A DNA stretch of 64,000 bases from Ardenticatenales bacterium (GCA_020853525.1 JADYYS010000036.1:1-64000); one strand, 5' to 3'. Counted from the first letter of the stretch, positions 1-8,803 are shown. The notes: generated by a model from the letters alone, not told the origin. Translations and numbers: made by a program.

Positions 1-127
1 CGCCCTGGATCCCGGCCAGGCGGCTGGCGTACACCGCCGGCTGCCCGCCCTGGAACATCCCGGCCGCGGCCATCGCCACGCCCGCTACCACACCCACACC
101 GGCCGTCATTACGACGAGCTTCTTCAT
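1..127 (-). CDS. Exported protein, N-terminal fragment (cut by window edge)
   Basis: Only the first 42 codons are in the window. The reading frame starts at an ATG at 127 preceded by AGGAG 9 nt upstream. The peptide begins MKKLVVMTAGVGVVAGVAMA and continues with a small, glycine- and alanine-rich stretch, which is a typical Sec signal peptide (two Lys, then a hydrophobic core). The rest of the protein lies outside the window, so no function can be given. It is on the same strand as the TPR lipoprotein upstream of it, 289 bp away, with a perfect palindrome between them. Confidence 0.6.
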   Translation of the reverse strand, partial: MKKLVVMTAGVGVVAGVAMAAAGMFQGGQPAVYASRLAGIQG

Positions 128-325
128 CTCGGGTCCGCTCCTTGTGGATTCCTGTGAGATCGGGTTCGGCACCTCATCGGCGCCTCTGGGGGGCCTCGAT
201 ACCGGACGCCGATGGAGGGATCCCCCACCGACGGCGCTCAGTGTAAGCGGCCGATCGGCCGCCGACCATGGTCCGTGGGGTGCAGACGGGGCGGGACGGC
301 GTACGACGAAAGTCGTATTGCGGCC

Positions 326-356
326 GTAGGGGCGAAGCAAATTGCTTCGCCCCTAC
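326..356. repeat. Perfect 15-bp palindrome, REP-like, family 1 copy 1
   Basis: GTAGGGGCGAAGCAA is followed by one A and then its exact reverse complement. The element lies between the TPR lipoprotein (ends at 417) and the truncated exported-protein gene (starts at 127), where it could form a hairpin in the transcript. A second, shorter copy of the same family lies at 1504-1530. Confidence 0.85.
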
Positions 357-416
357 GTAACGGCCGCCGCCATCCCGTCCGCCGCGCCGAATCCGACGAC
401 GTTCCCGGCCCGCCTA

Positions 417-1340
417 TCAGGGTGCCGCGATCGTCGCCGTGCCCGTCAATCCGAACGTGTCCGTCAACCCCAGCGTATCCGTGAGCCCCAACGTCGGCGT
501 CATCGGGGACGACGGATCCTCGTATGCGTCCGGCGCCTCGGGCGTGTAGTCCGACAAGTCGTCGTCGGCGCGGTCCGTCGGGCGGCTCTCGAGCAGCTTC
601 ACCTGCGAGTCGGCCATGTAGTACGCGCTGCTGCCGTGATCGGCGATCCGCTGGATCGTCTGGAAGTCCTCGTAGGCGGCGTTGAACCGGCCGAGCGAGT
701 AGTTCAGCATCGCGCGGTTCTGCCACGCGTCGATGTTGTTGTCGATCGCGATCGCCCGATCGAAGTCCGCCATCGCCTTGACGTTGTCGCCCCGGTTCTG
801 GTGCGCGAAGCCGCGGTTTCCGAACGCCTGCGATAGCTGGTCGTTGATCGCCAGCGCTTCGTCCAGCTTCGCGATCGCCGTCGCGTAGTCCCCGTCGTCG
901 ATGTAGAGCCGACCGATGTTCGCGATCGCCTCGGCGTAGTTGGGCTTGAGCTCCAGCGCGGCATCGAGGTCCGCCCGGGCTTCGTCGCGCCGGCGCAGGT
1001 TGATGTAGGCCACGGCCCGGTTGTTCAGCACCTCGTAGCGGTTGTAGCCCTCCGGCGACGACGCCTCGGTGAGCTCGAGGGATTTCGTGCAGTCGCCGAC
1101 GGCCTCGTTGTGCAGCAGGAGCGCGTCATTGGCGATGCAACGGTTGGCGTACGCGAACGGCAGGTCGATCCCGCGCTCGATCGCCTTGTCGAACGCCAGG
1201 AGCGCCCGTTCGTTGTCTCCTTGCGCCAGATAGTTCTGCCCGCTGATGAGCGGGCTGCGAAAGACGGAACAACCGGCCGTCAGCAGGGCGATGAGGACGG
1301 ATGCGGCGCCGGTGGCGCGGCGGATCGAAGGCTGGGTCAA
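417..1340 (-). CDS. TPR-repeat lipoprotein
   Basis: A 307-residue predicted lipoprotein. I place the start at the TTG at 1340 because AGGAG lies 7 nt upstream and the N-terminus then becomes a signal peptide ending in a lipobox (LTAGC); the longer upstream frame is Arg-rich and implausible. About 60-250 are tetratricopeptide repeats with the usual spacing of small and aromatic residues (for example AYANRCIANDALL, AIANIGRLYIDDGDY, AFGNRGFAHQNRGD), a helical scaffold for protein-protein contacts, here presumably outside the membrane. The C-terminal tail contains three tandem copies of a short Gly-Leu-Thr-Asp-Thr-like unit of unknown role. The partner is unknown, and nothing adjacent identifies it. 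Confidence 0.8.
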   Translation of the reverse strand: MTQPSIRRATGAASVLIALLTAGCSVFRSPLISGQNYLAQGDNERALLAFDKAIERGIDLPFAYANRCIANDALLLHNEAVGDCTKSLELTEASSPEGYNRYEVLNNRAVAYINLRRRDEARADLDAALELKPNYAEAIANIGRLYIDDGDYATAIAKLDEALAINDQLSQAFGNRGFAHQNRGDNVKAMADFDRAIAIDNNIDAWQNRAMLNYSLGRFNAAYEDFQTIQRIADHGSSAYYMADSQVKLLESRPTDRADDDLSDYTPEAPDAYEDPSSPMTPTLGLTDTLGLTDTFGLTGTATIAAP

Positions 1341-1503
1341 CTCGGGACTCCTGGGATGGCGCGCGCGGACGAAAGTGCTGGATCGAGCGTGCCGCAGGAG
1401 CGTGCCAAAGGCGTGCGGACGGTGCAATACGCCGAACGGTGTAGATCGGGCGATCGACGTCGATCGGACACGGATGGCCGACGTGGCGAGGGGTCCGATG
1501 GTA

Positions 1504-1530
1504 GTAGGGGCGAAGCAATCGCTTCGCCCT
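1504..1530. repeat. REP-like palindrome, family 1 copy 2
   Basis: GTAGGGGCGAAGC and GCTTCGCCCT flank a 4-nt loop, giving a 9-bp perfect stem (1508-1529) with the same sequence as the palindrome at 326-356. It lies in the gap between the flippase-like gene (ends at 1564) and the TPR lipoprotein (starts at 1340), the same intergenic position relative to transcription as copy 1. Confidence 0.75.
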
Positions 1531-1563
1531 TTCGCCCGCCACGCCAGGATCCACGCGGTCCGA

Positions 1564-2619
1564 TCACGGCGGATTGGCACAATCCCCGTCGTCGTCCGGG
1601 CGGGCGATCCGCAGCCACGCCGTCGCCAGCACGAGCCAGCTGACCTCGACGACGATCATCCACAACCGCCACGCCACGACGAGCCCGAGCGCCACGGCGC
1701 TCGACCCGTACAGGGGCTCGAGGAGGAGGACCATCCCGAGATCCTTCACCAGTCCAGTCAACGGCAGCGGCCCCATCAGGTTGCCGAGCGCCACCGCCAG
1801 CGAGCCGATGCCGATCGCATCCGGCAGGGAAGCCGTGGGGCTCACGGCGCGCATGAACGCATAGAGCGCCACGCCGGAAAACAGGAGCACCCCGACGCCG
1901 CGCGCCAGCCAGAACCGCACGTGGCGGGCGTCGAACGCCGGCAGGGCCGACACGGCCGTCCGGCGCCCGGTCAGGCGGCCGCCTAGCTCGACGAGGCGCC
2001 GGAACACCGCCGGCTGCACCGCCGCAAGGGCGAGCGCCGCCACGACGACGAGCACCCCGACACCCACCGGCGGCGCGGACGCCGCCCAAGGCAGCGTCGC
2101 GCCGTACAGGACGAGGCCGGCGACGCCGAGCACCACCCACTCGATCGTCGTCGCCGCGCCGACGGCCAATGCGTCCGCGCGGCCGTACGCGGCCAGGCGG
2201 CCGAGCGGCGTCCAGATGCCGCCGGGCACGACGTGCGCCAGCGCCGCCAGGGCGTAGCGCTGCGCGTGCTGCGCCGGTCGCGCCCGCACGCCGAACGCCG
2301 CGACGATCCGCCGCCACGTGTCGACCATCAGGATCGCGCCGACCGTCTGGACCGTCCACGTGACGGCGAGCCACCGCGCGTCGAGCCGGAACGCGCGCAC
2401 CAGCGTGCCCTGGACGCTCCGGAGCTCGCCGTACAGCCGCACGCCGACGACGCCGACGACGACCGCCGCCAGAGCGACGCCTGCCGCGAGCCGAAACAGC
2501 CGCCAGCGCCGATCCCGATGGCGCGGGACGGCGATCGGCGCGCCGGCCCCGCTGCGCTCGAACGGCGCGCCCGCGTCGGTGCCGCCCGCCTCGACGCCGG
2601 CCGCCTCGGCGCGCTTCAG
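1564..2619 (-). CDS. Lysylphosphatidylglycerol synthase/flippase-like membrane protein
   Basis: About 350 residues with roughly seven or eight hydrophobic segments, beginning with LAAGVALAAVVVGVVG and ending near WMIVVEVSWLVLATAWL. The spacing and the motif 'GSLAVALGNLMGPLPLTGLVKD' region (positions about 280-310) fit the LPG_synthase_TM/YbhN family, whose members sit beside glycosyltransferases and are thought to move or modify lipid-linked glycans. It ends the glycan cluster and follows the methyltransferase directly. The start is unresolved: no ATG, GTG or TTG occurs before the first membrane segment, and the only upstream candidate is a CTG overlapping the methyltransferase stop (CTGA). 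A GTG at 2442 would delete the first membrane segment. Confidence 0.7.
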   Translation of the reverse strand: MKRAEAAGVEAGGTDAGAPFERSGAGAPIAVPRHRDRRWRLFRLAAGVALAAVVVGVVGVRLYGELRSVQGTLVRAFRLDARWLAVTWTVQTVGAILMVDTWRRIVAAFGVRARPAQHAQRYALAALAHVVPGGIWTPLGRLAAYGRADALAVGAATTIEWVVLGVAGLVLYGATLPWAASAPPVGVGVLVVVAALALAAVQPAVFRRLVELGGRLTGRRTAVSALPAFDARHVRFWLARGVGVLLFSGVALYAFMRAVSPTASLPDAIGIGSLAVALGNLMGPLPLTGLVKDLGMVLLLEPLYGSSAVALGLVVAWRLWMIVVEVSWLVLATAWLRIARPDDDGDCANPP

Positions 2620-3593
2620 TCCAGCACCACCCGCAGCCCGTTGGGCGGCGCCGGGTACATGTGGCGGTGCTCGTACAGCCACTGCGGGTGGGCGACGACG
2701 GCCTCGCCGTATGCGTGCGCGGCGCAGGCGATGAACTCGCGCTTGGCGGCGAGCCACGGCAGGGGCAGCGCGCTGATGCCGTTCAGCACGGCGTTGCCCG
2801 TCCCTTTGACGAGCGAACGCACGTTGCGACCGCGGTACGTCGGCCAGACGTTGGCCGTCGCGAGCTCGGCCACGCGGTAGTGGCTGGCCTCGAGCAGCCG
2901 CCTGACCTCGACGGGCGCGTACTCGCGCTGGTGGCGGCCGTAGATCCCGTAGCCGGAGTACGGGAACTCCGTCGGGCGGTTGAAGAACAGGTTCACGAGC
3001 CGCTTGACGTTGATGAAGTTCGGCACGGTGATGAACATCAGCCCGCCCGGCGACAGGACCCGGTGGCTCTCGGCCAGCGTGTGGCTCGGGTTGTAGCCGA
3101 GGTGCTCGAGCGTCTCCATGAACAGCACGGCGTCGAAGTGGTCGTCCGGGTACGGGAAGGCATCGCGCTCGATGTTGAAGATCCGGACGTCGATCGTCAG
3201 GCGGGACGGCGGGCCGCCGAGGGCCGGCACGTCGAGGACGACGCGGCCCGACGGCTGCCGCGGCGCCTCGCCCGGCCACGACCCGGCCTCGACGCTGACG
3301 GCGTCGATCTCGGCGCCGAACGCGCTGTGGACCAGCGTTGTGAAGAAGTACGGCGCCGCGCCGAGCTCGAGGATCCGCAACGGCCGCCCGACGACGGGCG
3401 GCAGGTGCCGATCGATCATCCGCAGGCTGAGCGCGGCCGACTTGCCGTGCAGCCAGGCGTACCTCTCGAGGTCGGCGCGCGCCCGGACCAACAGATCGCG
3501 GTCGAGCGTGTCCTCGACGATCCGGACCCGGCCGAGCACCGCCGCCAGCGCGGCCGGATCCTTGGCCAGCCGCAGCACCTCAGCGTTCATCAT
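2616..3593 (-). CDS. Class I SAM-dependent methyltransferase
   Basis: 325 residues. Motif I is RILELGAAP (about residue 76), followed by an acidic post-I strand (DAVSVEAG) and the FDAVLFMETLEHL segment typical of class I (Methyltransf_11/23-type) enzymes, which transfer the methyl of S-adenosylmethionine. The substrate is probably a sugar or glycolipid, inferred only from its place between a GT2 and a flippase-like protein. The start is one of two tandem ATGs (3593 or 3590); AAGGG lies about 8 nt upstream, and the gene overlaps the end of the GT2 gene by 14 nt, so translational coupling is likely. C-terminal residues 230-325 show no recognised domain. Confidence 0.85.
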   Translation of the reverse strand: MMNAEVLRLAKDPAALAAVLGRVRIVEDTLDRDLLVRARADLERYAWLHGKSAALSLRMIDRHLPPVVGRPLRILELGAAPYFFTTLVHSAFGAEIDAVSVEAGSWPGEAPRQPSGRVVLDVPALGGPPSRLTIDVRIFNIERDAFPYPDDHFDAVLFMETLEHLGYNPSHTLAESHRVLSPGGLMFITVPNFINVKRLVNLFFNRPTEFPYSGYGIYGRHQREYAPVEVRRLLEASHYRVAELATANVWPTYRGRNVRSLVKGTGNAVLNGISALPLPWLAAKREFIACAAHAYGEAVVAHPQWLYEHRHMYPAPPNGLRVVLD

Positions 3594-4629
3594 CGCCCAT
3601 CCCTTCGGTTGTGCCGCCGGGGCCGGCGACGCCCGCCCCGCCGGCGGACGGCCGGGCCGACATCCGCCGCGACCACACGTCCCGGCAGCCCGCCGCGAGC
3701 CCGCGCACGTAGGCCGCACCGGTTGCCGGGCGGCCGCCGACGAGCGACCGCGCCAGCGTCAGCCCGAGGCTGACGATCCGAACCGCCACGATGACCGCGC
3801 GGTGCGCGCCGCGACTGTGCGCGGTGTAGTACGACACGCTCGATCGCGCCAGCAGGAAGGCCTGCGCCGGTGAGCCGACGCCGGTGGACGCCGCGACGTG
3901 GTGGGCGATGCGGGCGCTCGGCACGTGCGCCAGCCGGAAGCCGGCCGCGCGGGCGCGCAGGCAGAGGTCGTGGTCCTCGTAGTAGACCCGGAAGCGCTCG
4001 TCGAACAGGCCGATCCGCTCCCAGAGGGCCCGCCGGACGAGGATGCAGCAGCCGTTCGCCCAGTCGATGTCGTACGGACGGGGGGAAGGGGGCTCGGCCG
4101 TCGTGTCGTGCGCATCGAGCGTCCAGCTTCCGCGGAATCCGGCCGACGGCCAGACGGCGTGCGGCGGGTCGAAGTACGTGACGGTCGGCGCGACGAGACC
4201 GAGCGGCCCGCGGCGCGGCGCACGGCCGGGCAGCGGCGCAGCGGCAAGCTCGGCCACGGCGGCGCCGGCGTAGAGCTCCGTCAGCAGGGACGGATCGGCG
4301 ACGGTGTCGTTGTTCACCAGCAGCGTCCAGGCCGCGCCTGCGTCCAACGCCCGGCGGATCCCGATGTTCGCGCCGGCCGCAAAGCCGAGATTCTCGGGGA
4401 GCGCCACGAGCCCGACGCGCGGGTACGCCGCGCGCACCGCCTCGGCCGAGCCGTCCGTCGACCCGTTGTCGACGACGACGATGCGGTGGTCGACGCCGGC
4501 CGGGACGGCCATCGCCGCCAGGCTCTCCAAGCACGCGAGCGTCAGATCGCGGCGATTCCAGCTCAACACGACCGACGTCACGACGACGTCGGGCGGCGCG
4601 GCGTGGATGATCGCTCGCCTCACCACCAC
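3580..4629 (-). CDS. Family 2 glycosyltransferase
   Basis: 349 residues. The GT-A fold signatures are present: SVVLSWNRRDLT at the N-terminus, VVVDNGSTDGS at about residue 45, VNNDT in place of the DxD metal site, and EDHDLCLRARAAGF near residue 220. These resemble rhamnosyltransferase-like GT2 enzymes that build cell-surface polysaccharide from nucleotide sugars. A hydrophobic stretch near residue 290 may associate with the membrane. The GTG at 4629 was chosen because it overlaps the stop of the radical SAM gene (TAGTG) and has AAGGG 5 nt upstream; two more GTG codons follow directly. The sugar donor cannot be told from sequence. Confidence 0.85.
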   Translation of the reverse strand: MVVRRAIIHAAPPDVVVTSVVLSWNRRDLTLACLESLAAMAVPAGVDHRIVVVDNGSTDGSAEAVRAAYPRVGLVALPENLGFAAGANIGIRRALDAGAAWTLLVNNDTVADPSLLTELYAGAAVAELAAAPLPGRAPRRGPLGLVAPTVTYFDPPHAVWPSAGFRGSWTLDAHDTTAEPPSPRPYDIDWANGCCILVRRALWERIGLFDERFRVYYEDHDLCLRARAAGFRLAHVPSARIAHHVAASTGVGSPAQAFLLARSSVSYYTAHSRGAHRAVIVAVRIVSLGLTLARSLVGGRPATGAAYVRGLAAGCRDVWSRRMSARPSAGGAGVAGPGGTTEGMGDDER

Positions 4630-5723
4630 TAGAACCCTTGGCGATCGAAGAACAGCTTGAACATCGCCACCTGGTCGCGCAGGCTGCGGCTGCGGTAGCA
4701 GTTCAACAGACACGGCGCCTTGCACGGCTTCATCTTGTCGCGCACGTCCTGGGCGTGGGCCGACTCCCAGATCCGGCGCGGGTGGGTGGTCCGGACGTTG
4801 CCGACGAGGTCGTCGACGGTGTAGCAGAAGTTCACGTCGCCGCGCGGGCCGATGTTGAACGTGCTGTAGCGGACCATGCACTCGTCCGGCCGCGGGTGAC
4901 TGGAGGGCTCGCGGAAGTAGTGCTGCATCGCCACGAGGTGCTCGTCGGGGTTCCAGACGGCCTTGCCGGCGCGCTTGAGCTCGCGGACGGCTTCGAGGGC
5001 GTCGTGGACGGCGTCGGGGTCGCGCGGCCAGTGCGGGTTGCGCTCGAACCACGCCGGGTCCATGCCCTCGTCCGTCGCGAACGTCGGGTAGAGCGGTTGG
5101 AACAGGACGCGGTCGACGCCGAGGCCGAGGGCCCACTCGGCGGTGGCGGCCATGTCGGCGTACGTCTCCTCCATGATGATCGACGCCACGCCGAGGACGA
5201 TGCGGGGGTCGCGGCGCAGGTTCACCACGGCCTCGACGCAGCGGTCGTACAGCGGCACGCCCCGGCAGCGGTCGTGCACCTCGCGGTTGAGCGTGTCGAT
5301 GGAGATCGACAGGAAGTCGGGCCCGACCTCGCGGATGCGGTCGCAGGCCGACGGCGTGAGGTACATCCCGTTCGTCGACATCTTCGTCTTGATGCCGATG
5401 TCGCGGCAGTGCGCCAGGATGTCGAACATCCCGCGCTTCTGGAACGGCTCGCCGCCGGAGATGACGATGAAGAACGGCCCGAGCCAGGCGCGCAGGTCGT
5501 CGAGGACGCGCTTCCATTCGTCCACGTCCAGCTCGTTGTGCGCCTGGAGCTTCCAGATGTCGCACATCGTGCAGCGCGCCGCGCACGCATCGGTGATGAT
5601 CACCGAGACTTTGTCGGGCTTGCCGAGCGGGCGGTCGAGGCTGTAGCTGGCCTTCAGGCGCAGGTGGTTCAAGCCTTGCGTGGCGGCGAACTGCACATCG
5701 GCCAGCTGGATATCTGTGCGCAT
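4629..5723 (-). CDS. Radical SAM protein with C-terminal Cys cluster
   Basis: 364 residues. The radical SAM signature CxxxCxxC is present as CAARCTMC at about residue 48, followed by the GGEP motif (ISGGEPF, about 90), so the protein binds a 4Fe-4S cluster and cleaves S-adenosylmethionine. The C-terminal part has four further Cys (CYTVDD, CKAPCLLNC), suggesting a SPASM-like auxiliary cluster. Such proteins sit in many envelope-glycan clusters, but the substrate is unknown. The gene begins a run of four overlapping genes (radical SAM, GT2, methyltransferase, flippase-like protein), arguing for joint action. The ATG at 5723 has only a weak ribosome-binding site. Confidence 0.85.
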   Translation of the reverse strand: MRTDIQLADVQFAATQGLNHLRLKASYSLDRPLGKPDKVSVIITDACAARCTMCDIWKLQAHNELDVDEWKRVLDDLRAWLGPFFIVISGGEPFQKRGMFDILAHCRDIGIKTKMSTNGMYLTPSACDRIREVGPDFLSISIDTLNREVHDRCRGVPLYDRCVEAVVNLRRDPRIVLGVASIIMEETYADMAATAEWALGLGVDRVLFQPLYPTFATDEGMDPAWFERNPHWPRDPDAVHDALEAVRELKRAGKAVWNPDEHLVAMQHYFREPSSHPRPDECMVRYSTFNIGPRGDVNFCYTVDDLVGNVRTTHPRRIWESAHAQDVRDKMKPCKAPCLLNCYRSRSLRDQVAMFKLFFDRQGF

Positions 5724-5743
5724 GGTGTGACCCCGTCAGCGGC

Positions 5744-5762
5744 GCCGGTTCATCGAACCGGC
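5744..5762 (-). terminator. Short hairpin between GT2 gene and radical SAM gene
   Basis: GCCGGTTC, a 3-nt loop and GAACCGGC form a perfect 8-bp stem in the 164-bp gap separating the upstream GT genes from the radical SAM operon. It has no T-tract, so it may be an attenuating hairpin rather than a true intrinsic terminator. Confidence 0.4.
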
Positions 5763-5887
5763 CGGTCGAACATGGTGGGCGATCATCGTCGCCGCGCTCT
5801 GAGACAGCGGCAACGGCCGCCACGGGTCCGCGCGGCCCGATCCCGGGCGGATCCCGGTCGCCGCGCCGCGGATCGTTCGGGCCCCGA

Positions 5888-6742
5888 TCATAGCGCCGGA
5901 TCGGCCGCGCCGAGGCACCATGCCAGCTTGGTGGCGTACACGGCCGGCCACGTCAACGGGTAGCGCCGGCCCGGGCGACCCGCGCCGTACAGCCGCGCCG
6001 TCGCCACGGCGGCGATGGCGGGCGCCAGCGCGTAGAGCGCCAGTGGGCGGTAGATCCAGGAGACGCCGTCGAACGCCTCCGGATGGCGCCGCCGGACGCC
6101 GACCATCCACTGCCCGCTCTGGTACCAGTGGCGCCACATGTCGGCCGCCGTCGTCCGCGTCGGCCGATGGATGATGCGTGCGGCCGGGTCGAGGAACGGT
6201 TGATGGCCTGCCGCCGCCAGCCGGATCGTCCAGTCGATGTCCTCGCCGCAGCGCAGGCCGGGGTCCATCGCGCCCACATCGTCGACCGCCGCCGCGCGAA
6301 CGCTCAGGTTGAGCGTCGGCAGGAAGCGTCGCGGGCCGGGCGGCAGCTGCGCGTCCACGTTGTGGAACATCGACAGGTTGTCTGCCAGCTGCCAGTACGG
6401 CCGCGGGTCGAACAACACGGCCCCGCCGACGACGGTTTCGCCGGCGGCGTGCCGGGCGAGGTGGGCGGCCAGCCAGCCGGGCTCGGCGACGCAGTCCGCG
6501 TCGAGGAAGACGTACACATCGCCGCCGGCCGCCTGAATCCCGCGGTTGCGCGCCCCGGCCGGCCATTCCGGCCGCTCGGTGTACAGGAAGCGCACGCGCG
6601 GCTCGTCCGCCAGGCGCCCCGGTCCGTCGCGGCCGACGACGATGACCTCGTGCGCCCGCGCGCCCGCCTGCGCGAACACGCTGGCCACGGCGCGGTCGAC
6701 GACGGGCGAGTCCAGGTTCGGGATGATGACCGAGGCCCTCAT
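5888..6742 (-). CDS. Family 2 glycosyltransferase
   Basis: 284 residues. It opens with the GT2 nucleotide-binding strand (SVIIPNLDSP), has a true DxD motif in FLDADC (about residue 95) and the EDIDWTIRLAAAGH segment near residue 170. A C-terminal hydrophobic region (ALYALAPAIAAVATARL) may be a membrane anchor. The family transfers sugars from nucleotide donors to polysaccharide or lipid acceptors. Its ATG overlaps the stop of the GT4 gene (ATGA), so the two are probably translated from one message. It ends the upstream half of the glycan cluster. Confidence 0.85.
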   Translation of the reverse strand: MRASVIIPNLDSPVVDRAVASVFAQAGARAHEVIVVGRDGPGRLADEPRVRFLYTERPEWPAGARNRGIQAAGGDVYVFLDADCVAEPGWLAAHLARHAAGETVVGGAVLFDPRPYWQLADNLSMFHNVDAQLPPGPRRFLPTLNLSVRAAAVDDVGAMDPGLRCGEDIDWTIRLAAAGHQPFLDPAARIIHRPTRTTAADMWRHWYQSGQWMVGVRRRHPEAFDGVSWIYRPLALYALAPAIAAVATARLYGAGRPGRRYPLTWPAVYATKLAWCLGAADPAL

Positions 6743-8031
6743 CGCGCCGTCCCGTGCGCCGGCGCGCGGTCGACGGCTGCGGCGTCGCCGTCGCCCGCGG
6801 CCCCGTCGTCCACGCCCGCGCCGCCGACCAAGCCGACGAGCGCCGCCACGTACGCCGCCCAGCCGATCCGCCCCCGCGCCGCGACGGACCCGGCGCGCAG
6901 CCGCGTCGCCAACCCACGCTCACGACACAGCCGCACGACGGCCGCGGCCAGCGCCCGGGCATCGCCCGGCGGCACGACGAGCCCGGCTTCGCCGTCGACG
7001 ACGACCTCGGGCAGCCCGCCGACGTCCGTCACGATCATCGGCACGCCGTGCTCGATCGCCAACGTCAGGACGCCGCTCGACGTCGCGGCGCGGTAGGGCA
7101 GGACGACGGCGTCGGCGGACGCGAACAACGGGGCCACTTCCTCGTTCTGCACATAGCCGTCCCGGAGCGTCACCGCGTCGCCGAGGCCGAGTCGATCGGC
7201 CTGTGCCCGGAATGCGTCGACCCGCTGCCAGAACTCCCCGGCGACGACGAGCCGCACGCCGGGCACGGTCTCGCGGGCGATGGCGAGCGCGTCGATGAGG
7301 ACGTCCAGCCCCTTGTACGGCCGGACGAGGCCGAAGAAGAGGAGCGTAGGCGCCGGCCCGATCGGACGCGGTCCGACGCCGTCCGGGCCAGCGGCATCCC
7401 CCGTCACGGTGTCGTCGTGCGCGGAGTCATGGGGCGTGACGCCGTCGCCGCCGACAGTGGCCAGGTGGTGGAGCGGCAGCGCCGCGCGCGCCACGGCGCC
7501 CGGCATCCGCGCCCGCTCGCCGACGACGCCCTCGAGGACGGCGACGAGCGGCGTCGCGTGGACCAGCCAGCGGTCGCCGCGGCGGAGCGCGAGCGCGGTC
7601 AGCCAGCCGGCCACCCGGCCGCGCACGCCGTGCGCGTCGTGCGGCAGGACGTTGTGGCAGATCAGCACGATCGGCGGGCGCCGGCCGCGCCGGCCGAGGA
7701 GAGCGCTGAAGCCGACGACGAACGGGGCGAAGAACGGCACCCACCAGACGAGGAGGACGGCATCCGGCCGAGCGGCGCGCACGCGGCGGGCGACGGCGGG
7801 CCAGCCGATCGGCCAAAGCGGCGCGATGATCCGTTCGGCCTGAACGCGCACCGGCTGCTGGGACGGGTCGATGACGGTCCGACCCGGGAAGAGCCAGGCA
7901 GGATAGAGGCTGCGAAAGGTCAGCGTCGTGACCTCGTGGCCCGCGCCGGCGAGCGTCCGCGCCAGCAGAGCGGTGTGCTGGGCAATCCCGCCGCGATACG
8001 GCCACACCGGTCCGATCAGGACCCAACGCAT
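6739..8031 (-). CDS. Family 4 glycosyltransferase
   Basis: 430 residues with the two Rossmann halves of a GT-B enzyme. The N-terminal half opens MRWVLIGPVWPYRGGIAQHT, where the Gly-Gly loop is typical. The C-terminal half has LLFFGLVRPYKGLDVLIDAL and the donor-binding FASADAVVLPYRAATSSGVL segment with the conserved acidic region upstream of GLPEVV. Retaining sugar transfer from a nucleotide sugar is the known family reaction; the acceptor is unknown. A low-complexity Asp/Gly/Ala insertion lies near residues 215-235, and the C-terminus is Ala/Asp-rich. It starts 18 nt after the FHA regulator gene and overlaps the next GT2 gene by 4 nt. Confidence 0.88.
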   Translation of the reverse strand: MRWVLIGPVWPYRGGIAQHTALLARTLAGAGHEVTTLTFRSLYPAWLFPGRTVIDPSQQPVRVQAERIIAPLWPIGWPAVARRVRAARPDAVLLVWWVPFFAPFVVGFSALLGRRGRRPPIVLICHNVLPHDAHGVRGRVAGWLTALALRRGDRWLVHATPLVAVLEGVVGERARMPGAVARAALPLHHLATVGGDGVTPHDSAHDDTVTGDAAGPDGVGPRPIGPAPTLLFFGLVRPYKGLDVLIDALAIARETVPGVRLVVAGEFWQRVDAFRAQADRLGLGDAVTLRDGYVQNEEVAPLFASADAVVLPYRAATSSGVLTLAIEHGVPMIVTDVGGLPEVVVDGEAGLVVPPGDARALAAAVVRLCRERGLATRLRAGSVAARGRIGWAAYVAALVGLVGGAGVDDGAAGDGDAAAVDRAPAHGTAR

Positions 8032-8048
8032 CAGGTGGTCGACGCGGT

Positions 8049-8684
8049 CTAGGGCTGGTCCAGCCGGAAGCCGTAGCCCCGGATGGTCACCACGTAGCTG
8101 TGCCGGGCGTCGTGCTCGGCCAGGCGCTGCCGGCAGCGCTTGACGAGCGCATCGATCGAATCGTCGCTCACGCCGTCCCGCTCGGTCTCGGGCCAGACCG
8201 CGCTGACGATCATCTCGCGCGGGACCGGCCCGCCGTCGGCGTCGAGGAGGACCTTGATCAGCCCGAACTGCTGTGCCGAGAGCGGCGGCGCAAGCACCTG
8301 GCCGTTCACGAAGACGTGCATCGTCTCGGGGTCGATTCGGATGCCGCGACCGGAGAAGGCGAGCGGCGCGGTGGCATCGGCATCCACGTACCAGAGCTTG
8401 TAGCGGGCGGAGATCGAGATGTCGTCGCCGTCCTTCAGCGGTCGCGGTTCGCCGGTCACGGGCTGGCCGTTCAGCCACGTCCCGTTCTTGCTGCCGTTGT
8501 CCACAAGGACGTAGCCGCGGCCGCTGCGGCGCACGGCAGCGTGCTGACGCGACACCGAACGATCCGGCAAGCAGATCGCACACTCGGCGTCCCGGCCGAT
8601 GACGACGACCTCGCGCCCGGCCAGCGGCCAAGTGCGCTCGGCAGCGCCATCGCGGAGCACGATCATCGCCCCTTCTTCTGCCAC
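8049..8684 (-). CDS. FHA domain / winged-helix (OmpR-type) regulator
   Basis: 211 residues. The N-terminal half is an FHA phosphothreonine-binding domain (IGRDAECAICLPDRSVSRQH at about 30-50, then VDNGSKNGTWLNG). The C-terminal half (about 110-211) is a Trans_reg_C winged helix (LSAQQFGLIKVLL through YVVTIRGYGFRL). This joins phospho-Thr recognition to DNA binding, a known but uncommon combination. The gene diverges from a Ser/Thr kinase gene and leads the glycosyltransferase genes, so a kinase-to-transcription link controlling glycan synthesis is a reasonable inference. The start is the GTG at 8684, preceded by GGGAGGG; a TATAGT -10-like box lies at 8702-8707. Confidence 0.88.
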   Translation of the reverse strand: MAEEGAMIVLRDGAAERTWPLAGREVVVIGRDAECAICLPDRSVSRQHAAVRRSGRGYVLVDNGSKNGTWLNGQPVTGEPRPLKDGDDISISARYKLWYVDADATAPLAFSGRGIRIDPETMHVFVNGQVLAPPLSAQQFGLIKVLLDADGGPVPREMIVSAVWPETERDGVSDDSIDALVKRCRQRLAEHDARHSYVVTIRGYGFRLDQP

Positions 8685-8701
8685 GGTGCCCTCCCGCGAC
8701 G

Positions 8702-8707
8702 ACTATA
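8702..8707 (-). promoter_or_regulatory. Candidate -10 box for the FHA regulator operon
   Basis: TATAGT on the minus strand, 18 nt upstream of the GTG start. No convincing -35 is visible 16-18 nt further upstream, so this rests on the -10 alone. Confidence 0.35.
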
Positions 8708-8803
8708 GCACGACCGCGGGGCCACGTCGGCCGCCGCGGAACGCGCCGGGCATCGCGTCGCACGCGCTTGACCGGCCGACCGCCATCGCCCTACCCTGCC
8801 CGC

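Noticed and set aside
1564-3279. A 571-residue membrane protein start far upstream of the flippase-like domain
   Set aside because: The extra N-terminal part is antisense-like Arg/Pro/Ala sequence overlapping the methyltransferase gene in another frame.
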